DNA of 64,000 nt from Mixophyes australis (GCA_036250195.1 JAVHZZ010000003.1:39777835-39841834), one strand, 5' to 3'; positions 10,901 to 22,180 are shown, counted from the stretch's first letter. Numbers and translations are program-made. Notes: generated by a model from the sequence alone, not told the origin.

Positions 10901-11527
10901 TTCTCCCCTGATCACCTCCTCCCATGCGCGTATCCAAGACTTCGCCCGCGCTGCCCCCCTCCACTGGAACAAGCTCCCTCCCTCCATCAGAACTTCCCCT
11001 AATCTGTCCAGTTTCAAACGGGCTTTAAAAACCCACCTTTTTCGTAAAGCCTTCCAGTCTCCCACCTAATTACCTTCCTTTTCTTCTGCCTCTTCCCCTT
11101 CATTCCCCTTCCCCTATCCTCCATTCCTCCCTCTCTCCCCCGTGTCTTTCTGTCTGTCTACCTTACCCCTTAGATTGTACGCTCCTTTGAGCAGGGTCAC
11201 CCCTCCTCCTGTCTCACCACTGTTAACTCTGCTCTCCAGCAACCTGGTCGTCCTCGAGGACCCTCTTCCCCCCGTCCCCTCCCTCCTCTCCCCCCCAGGG
11301 GTCTCCCTATTATCCGTGCCCTCCCTCTTGGGCTCCGTCGTACGAAGACCTTCCCCTCTCCCCTCCCCCGCCCTTGCTGTGCTTTGAGCTCACTGAGTTA
11401 CTGTGCTTATTGTTTACTGTACTGTGCTGTCTCTCCTTGTATTGTAATTTCGTTTGTCCCTGTACGGCGCTACGGACACCTAGTGGCTCCTTATAAATAA
11501 AAATTAATAATAATAATAATAATAATA
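7941..11527 (+). mobile_element. L2-clade LINE, nearly full length
   Basis: Extends from an uncertain 5' boundary (7941-8040) through endonuclease and reverse transcriptase to an L2-type 3' end. The 3' UTR contains 'agattgtacgctcctttgag' (11172), a C/T-rich stretch, 'tgtacggcgctacgga' and 'ccttataaataaaaat', followed by a (TAA)n tail at 11504-11527. This tail is the signature of L2 LINEs, which prime on short 3' repeats. No target duplication is apparent, as is common for this clade. The plus strand is strikingly pyrimidine-rich throughout. Few inactivating changes suggest a fairly recent insertion. Confidence 0.85.
8118..11069 (+). pseudogene. L2 ORF2 (endonuclease and reverse transcriptase), frameshifted
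   Basis: The chosen start is the ATG at 8118, where a proline-rich leader precedes the endonuclease. The APE-type endonuclease shows WNARS (Asn near 8265), ITETW (Glu near 8346), LGDFNF (Asp near 8676) and LSDHH (near 8862). The reverse transcriptase follows: NYRPISLL near 9739, [10 protein letters not shown] near 9965, [13 protein letters not shown] near 10125 and the active-site YADD at 10222-10233. The C-terminus ends with LHWNKLPPSIR and KTHLFRKAF before TAA at 11067. The endonuclease and C-terminus share one frame while the reverse transcriptase lies in another. One shift falls between 9420 and 9500 in C-rich sequence and the second near 10730. No in-frame nonsense codon was seen between the shifts, so the copy is only lightly damaged. 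The family normally encodes target-primed reverse transcription. Confidence 0.85.
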
Positions 11528-12531
11528 GATTGTCCATGCACCAGACGATCATGGCGCGTGCAATGTTGGTACTGCGCATGCGCAGTTAGTCCCTGTCACG
11601 CGTGCGCACATCGCGCCCCCCTTCACAGTATCTGATGCATTAAATGTCAATTTATATTTTTATACACATGTTTGCTACATCTCCATACAAAGTTACATGT
11701 CATATCATAACATTTGTAAAATAATGGTATAAATGTAGGACGCTAATTCACTTAATGTATTAAGTTATATCTCTAATCTTACACAAAAAACACATTAAGA
11801 ACATTTCTTGTGCGATGTAGAAAATGTCAGCAGAAGCTCGAATGGATACACTGTAGAGAAATGAAATGACTACGTAACTATTCTTACTTTTCTAGCTTCA
11901 TTCCTTTGTTACAATATTTTGTAGCAGTTTAAGCTGAAAATAAAATACATTAGAGTTGGCCTTTTGACAGGTGACCTTTTTGCTTCTGTGGCGGAAAAAA
12001 ATGTCTCTTTATTTTTGTTTCATGTTCTGTATTCTTGATGAGAAAGTATTTTGCTAATAGTGCCTTTGTCAGTGAGATTCCTGCCCTTTCAGAAATTCTT
12101 TGAGTGGGTACAAAATTGTTATTGCGGTGATTCTCTTTTTTTTTTTTTTTGCAGAATTATCGGCTTTCATTAAGTTATTTAAATATATCCTTAAAACAAA
12201 GAAAGGTCACTGGTAAAATGTCAAAATCATATAACAGCCCTGGAAAGTCACAGAGAGATCTCTTTTTCTGAATTTAAGAGAACATGCTTTAGAACAAAAG
12301 ATGCTTTATATAGTTTATTGTATAGTGTGATCCTCAGTCTATATATAATAAAATAGGACAAGTAGGACATTTATGCTATAACCCATTGCAGCCATTCAGA
12401 TTCTGAATTACATTAATCTGACCTTACAATAAAAACTGATAGTTGATTGGTTGCCATGGGTTATCGCAAACAATTAGATATTCGTTTCCATAATAATGAG
12501 CTCACTAAAATGGTGAAAACTGATAACTTAG
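11528..12531. other. No recognisable feature
   Basis: AT-rich sequence after the L2 tail with a poly-T run at 12139-12150. No gene or matched repeat seen. Confidence 0.45.
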
Positions 12532-12864
12532 TGCATGATTTATTAAGATCTTAACTTAAGAAACTTCTTATTTAAGTCTCCTGGACAAAACCATGTTACA
12601 ATGCAAGGGTTGCAAATTAGTATTCTGTTTTGCACATAAGTTAAATACTGTGTGTTTTTTCATGTAGCACACAAATACTTGATAGCTTATTTGTACACTG
12701 AAATTTAAAGTTGATATTTGTGTGCTACATGGAAAAACAGTCAGTATTTAACTTATGTGCAAAACAGAACACTAATTTGCACCCCTTGCATTGTAACATG
12801 GTTTTGTCCAGGAGACTGAAATTAAGAAGCTTCTTAAGTTAAGATCCTTAATGAATCAGGCCCC
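12532..12864. mobile_element. Palindromic MITE, family C, complete
   Basis: A 333-bp foldback. The left arm contains 'gatcttaacttaagaaactt', 'caaaaccatgttacaatgca' and 'ttttgcacataagttaaata'. The right arm repeats these in inverse order and ends 'ccttaatgaatcaggcccc'. The centre is 'tgatagcttatttgtacact'. Other copies lie at 13588, 19235, 40116 and 46894. No coding capacity; superfamily not determined. Confidence 0.8.
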
Positions 12865-13587
12865 TTGTTATTATTAATATGAATAATAATAAATGTGATA
12901 TAATTGTATGGATATACTGTAGCGATACATCAGTATTCAGTGGGGGAAATTATTATAATTGTAACCAAAGTCTCAGTGTTCCTTTACCTGTAGTGCTCTC
13001 TAGTGCCACTACCCTCGTACTGACAGAGCATGAGAACCAGCTGCATCAGGGGTCTGTCTGTAAGACCCTCCACGTGACAGAAGAAACAACGACTCTCTTC
13101 TGTCAGATGGAAAGTGAAGTGAAGGGTCAGACTGGGGATCAGTAAAGTGAGCATGGATAGGGTAAGGCACAGAAATAAATGGAGATAAGCATAGGGGCCG
13201 CAACTTGAGCTGTGCGATAGGGGGCGACCGCTCAGGGTGCAACGCTGAAGAGGGGACACGGTTTATGAATGTTATAGTTCATTTGGTTGACATTGAGGGC
13301 TAGGGGAGGCGGCATTTTTTTTTTCTCACCCCTGGCGCTAACATTTTAAGGTACGGCTTTGGAAGCATATAAGGAGACAGTGGAAGGGCTAAGAGAGGAG
13401 AAGGAGTAATAGTGAAGGTAGAGCAGGATCAAGACCCCATGGGCCCTAGGTCTTCCCTAAGACCTCCCTGTGTCAAGAAAAACCAGAGCATGACAATAGT
13501 AATTCGGGCTTACCAGTGCCGACTGGGCCTGGCCCTAGGTGGTAGCCTAGGTTGCAATACGGATGATATGGCTATTCCACTCTGCCA
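12865..13587. other. No recognisable gene
   Basis: Two short frames (12879-13145 and 12984-13259) overlap on opposite strands and match no family. The segment 13190-13345 is G-rich with a poly-T run and may be an old repeat, but no ends were found. Confidence 0.4.
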
Positions 13588-13732
13588 TTTGTGTGCTACA
13601 TGAAAAAACAGTCAGTATTTAACTTATGTGCAAAACAGAACATAATTTGCACCACTTGCATTGTAACATGGTTTTGTCCAGGAGACTTAAATAAGAATTT
13701 TCTTAAGTTAAGATCCTTAATGAATCAGGCCC
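13588..13732. mobile_element. Palindromic MITE, family C, right half only
   Basis: Runs from 'tttgtgtgctacatg' to 'ccttaatgaatcaggccc', matching the right arm of the complete copy 0.9 kb upstream at about 95% by eye. The left arm is absent. Confidence 0.75.
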
Positions 13733-14170
13733 TTAGTAGTTGCAATGGCTCCTAGTACCCAATTAAACCAATTAATATCAATTTTCATTAGTCTGACCTC
13801 ACTAATCTGCTAAAAGCTGATAGCTGATTGATTTCTATGAGTTAGAACACATCATTTCTATTTGCACCGTTGCGGGGCTCTGGCATTATTGCTATATGGG
13901 GTCTACACATGAGCAAATGGGCACGCACAGCAAAGCATTCGCCCACAATTTTAATTGCAACACTGATCTTCCCATTAACTTCATTATTGATTTTATTGTG
14001 GTAATATAGTCCCCAGAGCTGTACAAAGAGCTAATTAACCTAAAAATATGTATTTAGATCAAGGGAGGAGACCCACGTGAAGATTTGAGAACTGCACACA
14101 GATAACAACTTGGTCTAAATCAAACCCAGAGAACCAATGCTGGCTATGCGTATGTTTAGCAGAACAACTG
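13733..14170. other. No recognisable feature
   Basis: Unclassified sequence up to the target duplication of the solo LTR. Confidence 0.4.
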
Positions 14171-14759
14171 CCAGGTGTCAGGTGTCATCCCCGTAGTCCT
14201 CTCTCTGCCCGGGGAAAGCTGACTGTCAGCTTCAACAACCGGCTCTTCCCCTTTGTGCGCATGCGCACAACTCGCACCCCTCACCTAGCAAGGGGGACGC
14301 CCAGGTCAGTTACATCACTGACCGCTGGGGGGACCCAATCAGGCATAGCCTGCCTCTATTTAAAGCTGGTCTGGCAGCTCTGACCGGCCTTGGATCCAGT
14401 TTGCTTCCCAGTTACTACTTCAGACTGTCTAGCTGTCCCTTGGATTCTGATTTGGCACCTCGCAGTTACCTCGTAGTCTCGCTGGTGTAGACTCTGGACT
14501 ACCTGACCATCCCTTGGATTCTGAATTTGTACTTCATGTCTGGCTGGTATTGACCTTGGTCCATCTGACTACTCTCAGTTCACCTACGCTTCGCCGGCGA
14601 CTGTCTTGGAGAACTGCAACCTGCGTGCTCCTTGCAGCTAAGGCCACACCTCCTCGCGGGAGTTCCTGGTGAATACCGGGGGACGGTTAGAGTCCTTTAA
14701 GATCAGTTGCGTTAACACGGGCAAGTGTCCTCCATCCAGCACCAGATTGTGACACCAGG
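14171..14759 (+). mobile_element. Solo LTR with 5-bp target duplication
   Basis: The LTR occupies 14176-14754 (579 bp), begins TGTCAGGTGTC and ends CAGATTGTGACA, so it has the TG...CA ends of LTR retroelements. It is flanked by the direct repeat CCAGG at 14171-14175 and 14755-14759. A TATTTAAAG box lies at 14357-14365, followed by a C/T-rich downstream part as in R-U5 regions. No internal coding region adjoins, so it is a solo LTR left by recombination. Gypsy versus retroviral origin is not decided. Confidence 0.8.
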
Positions 14760-15438
14760 TGTAGGGACGCACCAAGATATATATCTAGTATTTCTGAAAA
14801 TTGCTTGCTAGGACTCTTGAATTGCTTTCTAACTTTTCTTTTTAGATATGAGCAGTTCAGATTCTGGTTAATGTAAAATATCTCAGTTTTACATATCCGA
14901 GTGGAGCCTCAAATTTACTCTTAATTGCGCTATTGGATCCATAAATGAGGCGGAATGTCAATTACACGTGGTTGGATCTCAGATATTGGCAGGTTTGGTT
15001 GCCACTAGCAACCAACTCTAGTTAGTTCTCACTTCCAGGGAGTTATAGTCCTGTTCAAGTTTCTGTGCATAATTTATATCAGAAGCATAACTACAGGTCC
15101 ACTGACAGGTCACAAACCAGTAAATCTGTAAACAGCAGTACATAACAGTAAACATTGGACTTTTTATAGAGAGATTTTCATCACTGGTGGTCAGAGATAT
15201 GGAGACAACCATGGTCAGCAGTAGAGCACTGCAGCATTTGAAGTCAGGAGGTAGGTTTAACCAGGGCAGGTATATATGTTTCCAGACAACCATGTGTTAA
15301 TGGCAATATTGCATGTGATCCTCAATTACCAGAACCGCTTCACAAGGTATTTACCTATAGCAACCCCCTTTCCAAGGAACTAGATATGTTTCACAGTACT
15401 CAGTTGCCCCCAGGACTTATGCTCGGGTAGCAGTAGCT
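14760..15438. other. No recognisable feature
   Basis: Unclassified. A 91-codon frame on the minus strand at 15018-15293 has no recognisable domain. Confidence 0.4.
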
Positions 15439-16290
15439 GTTGATCACACTATTGATATTGGAGTGGACAGAACAAAGAAGGAGGCAGTGAGCAACATAGA
15501 TGGTAACAGAAGCTTCAATAACAGATAACCGGACTGTTTAATGGAAATTTATAAAACAAAGCCAAGGTTGGGATCAGGAGAAGACAGCAATTCTATTTAG
15601 CAAGCCAGAGGTCAGGGCAGAGACAAATACAGATCAATTTAACAAGCTAAGGTCAGGGGTAGGAGAAGATAGCAGTTATGTTTTAGAAGTCAAGGCAAGT
15701 ACAGATAAATACAGATTCAAGGTCTGTAGCAGGAGAAGACAGCAATTCCATTTAAACAATCTGAGTCAAACACTGGGAGACAGAATCAGGTCAGGATACA
15801 AAGACACATTAATTTAAGCAGGAGCTATCGTTATCATTGGTCAAGAACAGGAAGGGGTTTATAAAGCCAGAGGAACCAATGAGAGTTTGCAATGTGACTA
15901 ACTGTATAAGTGCAGCAAGTGGTTAGGAGCAAGTAAACAGCTGACCCTGCCTAGCTACTAGATGAGAAGATGGTTGTTATTTACATAGCAACTGGCTGAA
16001 ATCGAAGTAGCATCGGCTGAATCAGATAGAGAGTACACCAATACTGTCACTAGGTAGCCACTTGGTGAGAAGCAGCAAACATCCTGCAACCATATATGGA
16101 ACCTGGCTGACACCAGAGCGCAATCCACTACTGGCTGACAGGGAGCGGATGTTGGCAACTGATCTGGTGTACAGCTGTGATCACCATATTTTCTAACACA
16201 TCAGGGACACAAACACTGCCGCCTGATAGAGAGAAGACACCTGCTACTGTCGATAGGCAATTGATTTAGCGTGCTGCGGTGATCACCGTG
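15439..16290 (-). repeat. LTR-like block with internal tandem repeats
   Basis: Contains about four degenerate copies (15550-15790) of a ~75-bp unit around 'aggagaagacagcaattcta', then a compact G/A-rich region and two divergent copies of a segment with 'gtgatcacc' and 'ttctaaca' at 16150-16200 and 16260-16305. Read on the minus strand, the composition and internal repeats resemble an LTR such as the one at 63273. No target duplication was found, so boundaries are approximate. Confidence 0.35.
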
Positions 16291-16305
16291 TTTCTTAACA
16301 ACATG

Positions 16306-17570
16306 GAGGTAAGAACAGTACATTCCTACTCTTTCTTTCATATTTGACGCAAGGAGACCACTTTGCATGACCATCTGTTAGGGACATTGCTGAAGGAAGA
16401 GTTTTGGTGACCCACCCTCGTTGCACCAACATGTTCTGTCTGTGTACCTAAATATTACATATGATGCCATTAAGTGCCAAAAATAGACCAATATTGATCT
16501 ATGTACATTAGTACATAGAGTCCAATTCTTTATTGCAATCATTATTATGTGTTTGATGTTCCATTTGTTTGTATGGTTTGCAACAACCAGGCCCTGTGTT
16601 TAAGGTTAGTAATGGATATGTTGTGCTATACCATCCTGGTGATTTTCAAGGGATTTTCTCTACATAGGAACTCATTCTGCATTAATTTAATGTTTGAGCA
16701 TAGTGTTAGTAGCATTTCAGCATAGTGTTGATTTGAAATACCTGTGCTTATACAATGCTGATTATCGGGATATTTCTGATGATGAGAAAAGATGTAGAGG
16801 AAAAGTAAGGACAAGATTAAACACAGACAATGTACTTTACAAATGGTTGTACATTGTACATGGCCGCATACTTACATTAACCCCTTAAGAGCAGCGTTAA
16901 CAGCGTCGCCTATGTCAGTGACGTCATCAAGTCCCGCCGGCATCTTCTTTCTTCGGGATTTCTTCAAGTCGCTTCACAGAAGAGTCGTGATGGAACCTCG
17001 ACGGGAAGCAGCCGTCCAGACTCAAGATGTCGTGGTAAGTCTTGTCGGTGCAGTCAGCACCGTTATTCCGTACCCCACCCGTTCTACAAAGCTTGCTGAC
17101 TGAGACTGATGCTCAGGTTTTATTAAAAAAAAAAAAATTTTTAATTTTTGGGTCAATAATCACCTGAAAGTTTTTTCTTTTGTTTGTTGTGCAATGATTT
17201 GCCCCATACTCATGAGTACCTGAATATACATTGATCTATTACTGATTAAATCTATTAGTTAATATTTTAATAGTCAAATAAAAAAATCTGCATTTATTGT
17301 GAAACAAGACTAAACAAGCTATAGTTTGTACAGGTATTATGTTCCAAATTATAATATTTAATATTTTTTTAAGTGGGAACCAACAGACGCGACTTCCGAA
17401 AAAAGTACATACCTGCATAGAAGTGCGTTAATGGCCAGCAGGGGTGCTCCACCCCTATATTCCACTTTAGATTACCCTGCACTGCTGCACCCATAGCCCA
17501 CCAGCCCTATAAAGACATGCCTTTCTCACTTGTACAACAAGTTGGTGCAGGAGGAAGTGCACAGTGACAC
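16306..17570. other. No recognisable gene
   Basis: Mostly unclassified. A GC-richer island at 16880-17100 holds an 86-codon frame (16843-17103) with no recognised family; it may be an old repeat. Confidence 0.4.
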
Positions 17571-17573
17571 ATA

Positions 17574-17725
17574 GGGCTATATTTACTAAACTGCGGGTTT
17601 GAAAAAGTAGAGACATTGGTTGGACTATAGCAACCAATCAGATTCTAGCTGTCTAGCTGAATCTGATTGATTGCTATAGGCAACATCTCCACTTTTTCAA
17701 ACCCACAGTTTAGTAAATATATCCC
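17574..17725. mobile_element. Palindromic MITE, family A
   Basis: Starts GGGCTATATTTACTAAACTG and ends CAGTTTAGTAAATATATCCC, with arms carrying 'tatagcaaccaatcagattc' and its inverse. ATA occurs immediately outside both ends (17571-17573 and 17726-17728), a possible 3-bp target duplication. The loop is shortened compared with the 27149 and 61936 copies. Confidence 0.8.
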
Positions 17726-17926
17726 ATAGACCAGTGGTTCCCAAACTGTGTGCCGTGTCTCACTGGGGTGCCATGGCAATCTCTTAGGGGTGCCATGGCC
17801 AGAGCCATTTATAAGCGAGAAAGGGGACTTCTTGGTAAATATTTTAGCTTAGTGGTGCCTTGAAAAAATTATGGAGACCCTAAGGATGCCTCAAACTGAG
17901 AAAGTTTGGGATCCATTGCCATAGAC
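17724..17926. mobile_element. hAT-type MITE with perfect 8-bp target duplication
   Basis: The element spans 17732-17918 (187 bp). Termini are CAGTGGTTCCCAAAC and, on the right, GTTTGGGATCCATTG, an inverted repeat with two mismatches. The exact 8-bp direct repeat CCATAGAC flanks it at 17724-17731 and 17919-17926. 8-bp duplications and CA...TG ends are hallmarks of hAT transposons. Its left duplication overlaps the end of the family A MITE at 17725, so it landed at that MITE's edge. No coding capacity. Confidence 0.9.
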
Positions 17927-19154
17927 TAATCATTGTGTATTTTCTTCTGCAGTGATTGTATGAGAAATATGCTGGTGGCATAATAGGAACAATCCAAAAA
18001 GACAATACGTATGTAAGTGTGTGGGCTGAGGTATTGGATGTTTCTCTTCATTCAGTTTTGATTTTCATGGATTGCCCATTTTCACCAATGAAAAACACAG
18101 ATCAAAAACGGATGAGAACAAGTTGGATTTTTGCCCTTCACTTCATATGGAGGTGGATTTGATTTCCCAATCTTCCCACACAAGTTTGCCAGGAGCCTCA
18201 TATCATTACTCAGTACTGTTGCTATTGTTTCGGTGCTCGGATTGGCTACGCATTGACATAGCTCCTCCCACTTCAAACTTGCTTACACATGGACACACAG
18301 GAGTTGGCTCAGCTGTAATACCTGAGCTGTTATTACCAATCTAATGTTCTACAAGGAGTTTTAGCCCCACCTACTTAATCTGCATCTCATCCGTGTATGT
18401 CCCCTAGTTTCAAGAATTCTGACAATAAGGGCCCAGACCCTACTCAATTGAGTCATGTGATCAGGCTCAAAATGTACTTATTCCATTAGAACAGATTGTT
18501 TCAACACCATTTTTCATATAGCTAACAGAATATGTATTGGTATTTTACTCAATGTTGGAGATGCGCACAAAGAATTAATATAAGGTTTAAAAGGTTTGAG
18601 AGATGAATGAAGAAAAACCTTTAAAACGAATTAAAATAAAATGAGAGTTTGAGTTAAACAACAAGAAAACTACTTTTATACAGTATTAGATTTCTGGCTC
18701 TGAAGTTTTTACTAACTGATCTCTGGAACAAAAGCAATACAAAATGACACTTTTTATATAGAGACATTTTGTTCCTCAAGTTAAGAAATGTTCTCTGACA
18801 ATTGAACAGGGTTTTGTTCTCTGAGACAAGAAAAAAATCAAACGAAAGAAGTGTCAGCGCTTTATAGCATAAGAAGCTTTGGACTTTTATGATCAATAAA
18901 ATGTATTGTACATTAGCTTTGATTAAAGAAGAAAAAAAGGTTTAAAGATTTTATGTTTCCAATGGGGGAAAAAATTCTGGTACATGAAAATATTACAGAA
19001 GAAGGATGATGTCTATATTGATAAGGTAATTGTTAATCACTAGCCTGTGAGTAAAGGAATTTTTGGACTAATATTTTGGTCGTTTTAGACCTAACTGGTT
19101 GCCAATCATAGTGCATATGGGCATAAAAATATTGCAGATCCCAACTCGACATCT
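17927..19154. other. No recognisable feature
   Basis: AT-rich sequence. Small frames at 17956-18344 and 18654-18896 have no recognisable domain. Confidence 0.4.
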
Positions 19155-19405
19155 GGGGGTAAATGTATCAAGCTGAGAGTTTCCGTCGGGTTCGAAAAGT
19201 GGAGGTGTTGTCTATAGCAACCAATCAGATTCTAGGGCCTGATTCATTGAGGATCTTAACTTAAGAAACTTCTTATTTCAGTCTCCTGGACAAAACCATG
19301 TTAGAATGCAAGGGGTGCAAATTAGTATTCTGTTTTGCACATAAGTTAAATACTGACTGTTTTTTAATGTAGCACACAAACTCGCAGCTTGATATATTTA
19401 CCTCC
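19155..19405. mobile_element. Palindromic MITE (family B-like ends) interrupted by family C
   Basis: The left end GGGGGTAAATGTATCA and right end 'cagcttgatatatttacctcc' define the outer element. Its left arm also carries the family A-like segment 'tatagcaaccaatcagattc', so families A and B are related. Most of the right arm is replaced by the family C fragment at 19235-19380. Confidence 0.65.
19235..19380. mobile_element. Palindromic MITE, family C, left half, nested
   Basis: Begins GGGCCTGATTCATTGAGG and continues through 'gatcttaacttaagaaactt' to 'gtagcacacaaa', the left arm of family C. It lies inside the MITE at 19155-19405 and lacks the right arm. Confidence 0.7.
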
Positions 19406-20360
19406 TGATGTGGAACCATGATATGACGTTCAGGATGACCGCTAGATGCATCGTCTGCCATCACTAATGGATAGGATCAGGATCTTCAGCTGTAGCTCCA
19501 AATGAATTAAGCTTTTAGATTTGACTATACATGTGTATAACCAAATCAGACAGATATTCCAGACAGATATCCCACTTCTTGGCAGTCAGGCAAACAGCCC
19601 AATCAATCTGTGCATGGATACCTGCAGGCAAATTTAGGTGTAGCAGTATATTCAAGGAGCTACTCTAGTCTGTTCATTGATATAAATGGAGGGGGGAGGG
19701 CACATGACTTGGGTGAGAGGTTACTGACTGGATTTGAATATTCAGGTGTAACAAATTGAAGCAAGACTAGTTGGATAGACTGCAGGTCACTTTAACAGGG
19801 AGCTAAATGGCAGCATGTAACCACCCACCCACCTTCTTCTGTTGGGTGAACGGGGTGCCACAGAAGTGCGTTGAAAGAGTTTTTCCGGCTGATGGCAGAC
19901 TTCTTTATTGCCATTTTTATAGCAATATGCATATATGATATTCCCTGGAGTTGCATTCCAAGGAGATATTTAACTAGTGATATTACCCCTTTTGTGCTGG
20001 GGCTTGGGAGTTTTTTCTGTTTGTTGTTTTAGATTGTTATTTCATAGCAAATAGCCTTTACTACTGTGTATTGGCTCGTGTTGTTTTACTGCGGGTACAA
20101 GAAATACTGACATGTGTTAATATTTAGCATGTTTTATATTTTATTTGTTTACTTCATGTAATAAAGTTTATTTATTTGGGAACGCTTGCCTCTGGTCAAC
20201 ACAAAACACCTAAAATACTTAAAATTCTCTTAATAAAAAAAAAATGGTTGAAGATTAAAAAGGGCCCTTTTCTTTTTCGAGAGGGTCAGAAGACCAAATT
20301 GCACACCATTTCCTTCTCAATGGGTCCCTGAAAGCATGCCCCGTTGGCTTTAAATATAAC
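19406..20360. other. No recognisable feature
   Basis: Unclassified sequence; no gene or matched repeat. Confidence 0.4.
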
Positions 20361-20529
20361 CGTGATGGGCAACAGTTGGCCCCCCCGAGCCTTCAATTGC
20401 GGCCCTTAGCTCCCTCCTGCTTTATTGTCAGATTTAAATTATTACTGAGATTATGGGTTATGTGCGGCCCTTCTGAAGGTTAGTAGGTCGCCCACATGGC
20501 CCCTGAAGTGTATCAGGTTGCCCATCATT
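20361..20529. mobile_element. hAT-type MITE, degraded
   Basis: The left end CGTGATGGGCAAC is matched in inverse by GTTGCCCATCATT on the right. The interior has 'ggcccttagc' and 'gcggcccttctgaagg' blocks typical of hAT elements that start CAGTGATGGGCAAC. The flanking 8-mers (aatataac, ataaaaac) match only partly, so the target duplication has decayed or the ends are off by a base. Confidence 0.6.
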
Positions 20530-20921
20530 ATAAAAACTCGATATTATTTCAAAGCCCGGATTGCGCAGTATGGAGGCCATCATGTTATGAGCTAAACCAA
20601 TATTCATAAGAAATCAGTCTATCAATTTATTTTGTGTTTTTTAAATGACCAGGAAAAATGGGTGTAAAATATGGGAAAGCGTAAAATGAGACAAACACCA
20701 TAAAGTTCAAATGCAAAAAGGAAAAAAAACATGCAATGTGTACACTGTCCACGATAAAAACAATTCACAGTAAAATAAAATGTTCATGTTGGAAACAGTA
20801 CAAATACTGTATATCCCTATTTTTCCTTATATGAGAAAGCCTACATAGTCCTCTTTATTGTATGTACAATATTGATTATCTTTTGCATCACTAAAATATT
20901 AACTACTCTTCTGAACACAGC
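20530..20921. other. No recognisable feature
   Basis: Unclassified AT-rich sequence. Confidence 0.4.
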
Positions 20922-22180
20922 CAGAGCCACCATGAGTGGGTCTGGGGGGGATGCATGTGTAAGGGGCCCGGACATACTAGGGGGCCTGCCACTACACTGG
21001 ATGCAGTAGGATCTGAAGCGGTACAGTTCTGTAGATTCCATTCCTATACTACCTTCTCCACAGCTAGTGCCCGCCTCTCCTCTGCTGACATCCAGTCTCA
21101 TGTGGGGCGCATACCACATGACCTGTGAACCCTCCCACTCCCAAGAAATAAGAGAGGCAGACAGAAGAGTCTGCCTCTCCAACATTGCATCCGCTGGAAG
21201 AATCCTAGGAAGGGGATTAAAAGAAAAGATAGAACCAGAAAACAGGAGGGAGATGAACAAGTCTGAGTAAAGCTCTCACTGTAATGGTGATGGAGGCTGG
21301 GCTATTAATTTAATGATGAGGTGGGGAAAAATTTATTTTTTAGTAGGTATATCAATTATTAGAGACAATTTATTTAATGCTGGGGACTATTATATTTAAT
21401 AGTGGGGTTATGGTAGTGCTTATAAGTTTAAAATGGGGAAAAGGGACTATTTATTAAATGCTGGGTGGTTTGGGGACTATTAATTGAATGTGGTGCTGAT
21501 TTTGGGGAAGAAGGCTTTTTATCAAATGTGAATGCTAATTATTTAATGCTCAGGCAGTATGGGTGGTGGTAGGTTTAATTTCTGTATATGAAATCTTTTA
21601 ATTTAATGTAGGACTGTTTGAGGGGGTAGGTCTATTTATTAAATGTGAATGCTATTCATTTTATGTTGGGTTGGCTACAAGGAGGGAGGTCTAATTGTTA
21701 AACCTTGGTGCTATTAATTTAACATCAGAGCTGGCTGGGGGATGGAGGTCTAGAGGGTTCACTCGTTGCTAGACCTTCATATATCATGCACCTAACCTTT
21801 TTTTCCCAAATAGGGCCCCAACATTTCTTGATCCTGACAAGCAGCAACTGAGCTTAAGACACCAGCAGCAGCAGGTAAGGAAAGCCGGAAGAACAGGTAG
21901 AGGAGATCAGGACAGTCGGTCAACAGCCCTGAATTTTGGATGACCCACCTTTGAATGCATGGATAGTTGAGAGTTATGTCCAGCTTCACTGCACTGCTCA
22001 TGCAGGGGGAGCTGTGTGCACCTAACTGTGTGCACACAACATTGCCCATGTATTTTAAGTGGCTAGGAGGGGGTTGGCATGTGGAAGGATGTGGGCATTC
22101 CAAAGTATTTTTGAAGGTGGGAGAGGGGCCCTGTCTGTTTCGTTTGTACTGAGCCTCTAAATTTCTGATGGCAGTCCATC
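20922..22180. mobile_element. Probable hAT-type element with internal degenerate tandem array
   Basis: The left end CAGAGCCACCATGAG followed by 'gtaaggggcccggacatact' resembles the inverse of the right end, where 'gaggggccctgtctgtttcg' precedes 'tttctgatggcagtcc'. This is the layout of hAT elements ending CAGGGCCGCCATCAG. The interior at 21290-21770 holds six or more degenerate units of about 65 bp around 'ggtctatttattaaatgtgaatgctatt'. Both ends are mutated and no 8-bp duplication could be found, so extent is approximate. Confidence 0.5.
21290..21770. repeat. Degenerate ~65-bp tandem repeat
   Basis: Successive units share 'ggactattaattgaatg', 'ctatttattaaatg' and 'ctattaatttaac' motifs separated by G-rich spacers. 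Divergence between units is high. Confidence 0.6.

Noticed and set aside
7971..11387. Many frames overlapping the LINE in other frames and on the minus strand
   Set aside because: Shadows of the pyrimidine-rich LINE coding strand; only the endonuclease and reverse transcriptase frames have family motifs.
11528..11640. Target-site duplication for the LINE using 'gcatgc-cagttag' on both sides (8006-8021 and 11573-11588)
   Set aside because: The right copy lies about 45 bp beyond the TAA tail, and the left copy lies inside sequence that may belong to the element; similarity is short.
16843..17103. 86-codon frame in a GC-richer island as a coding exon
   Set aside because: No family match by eye, no conserved start context, and no adjoining exons.
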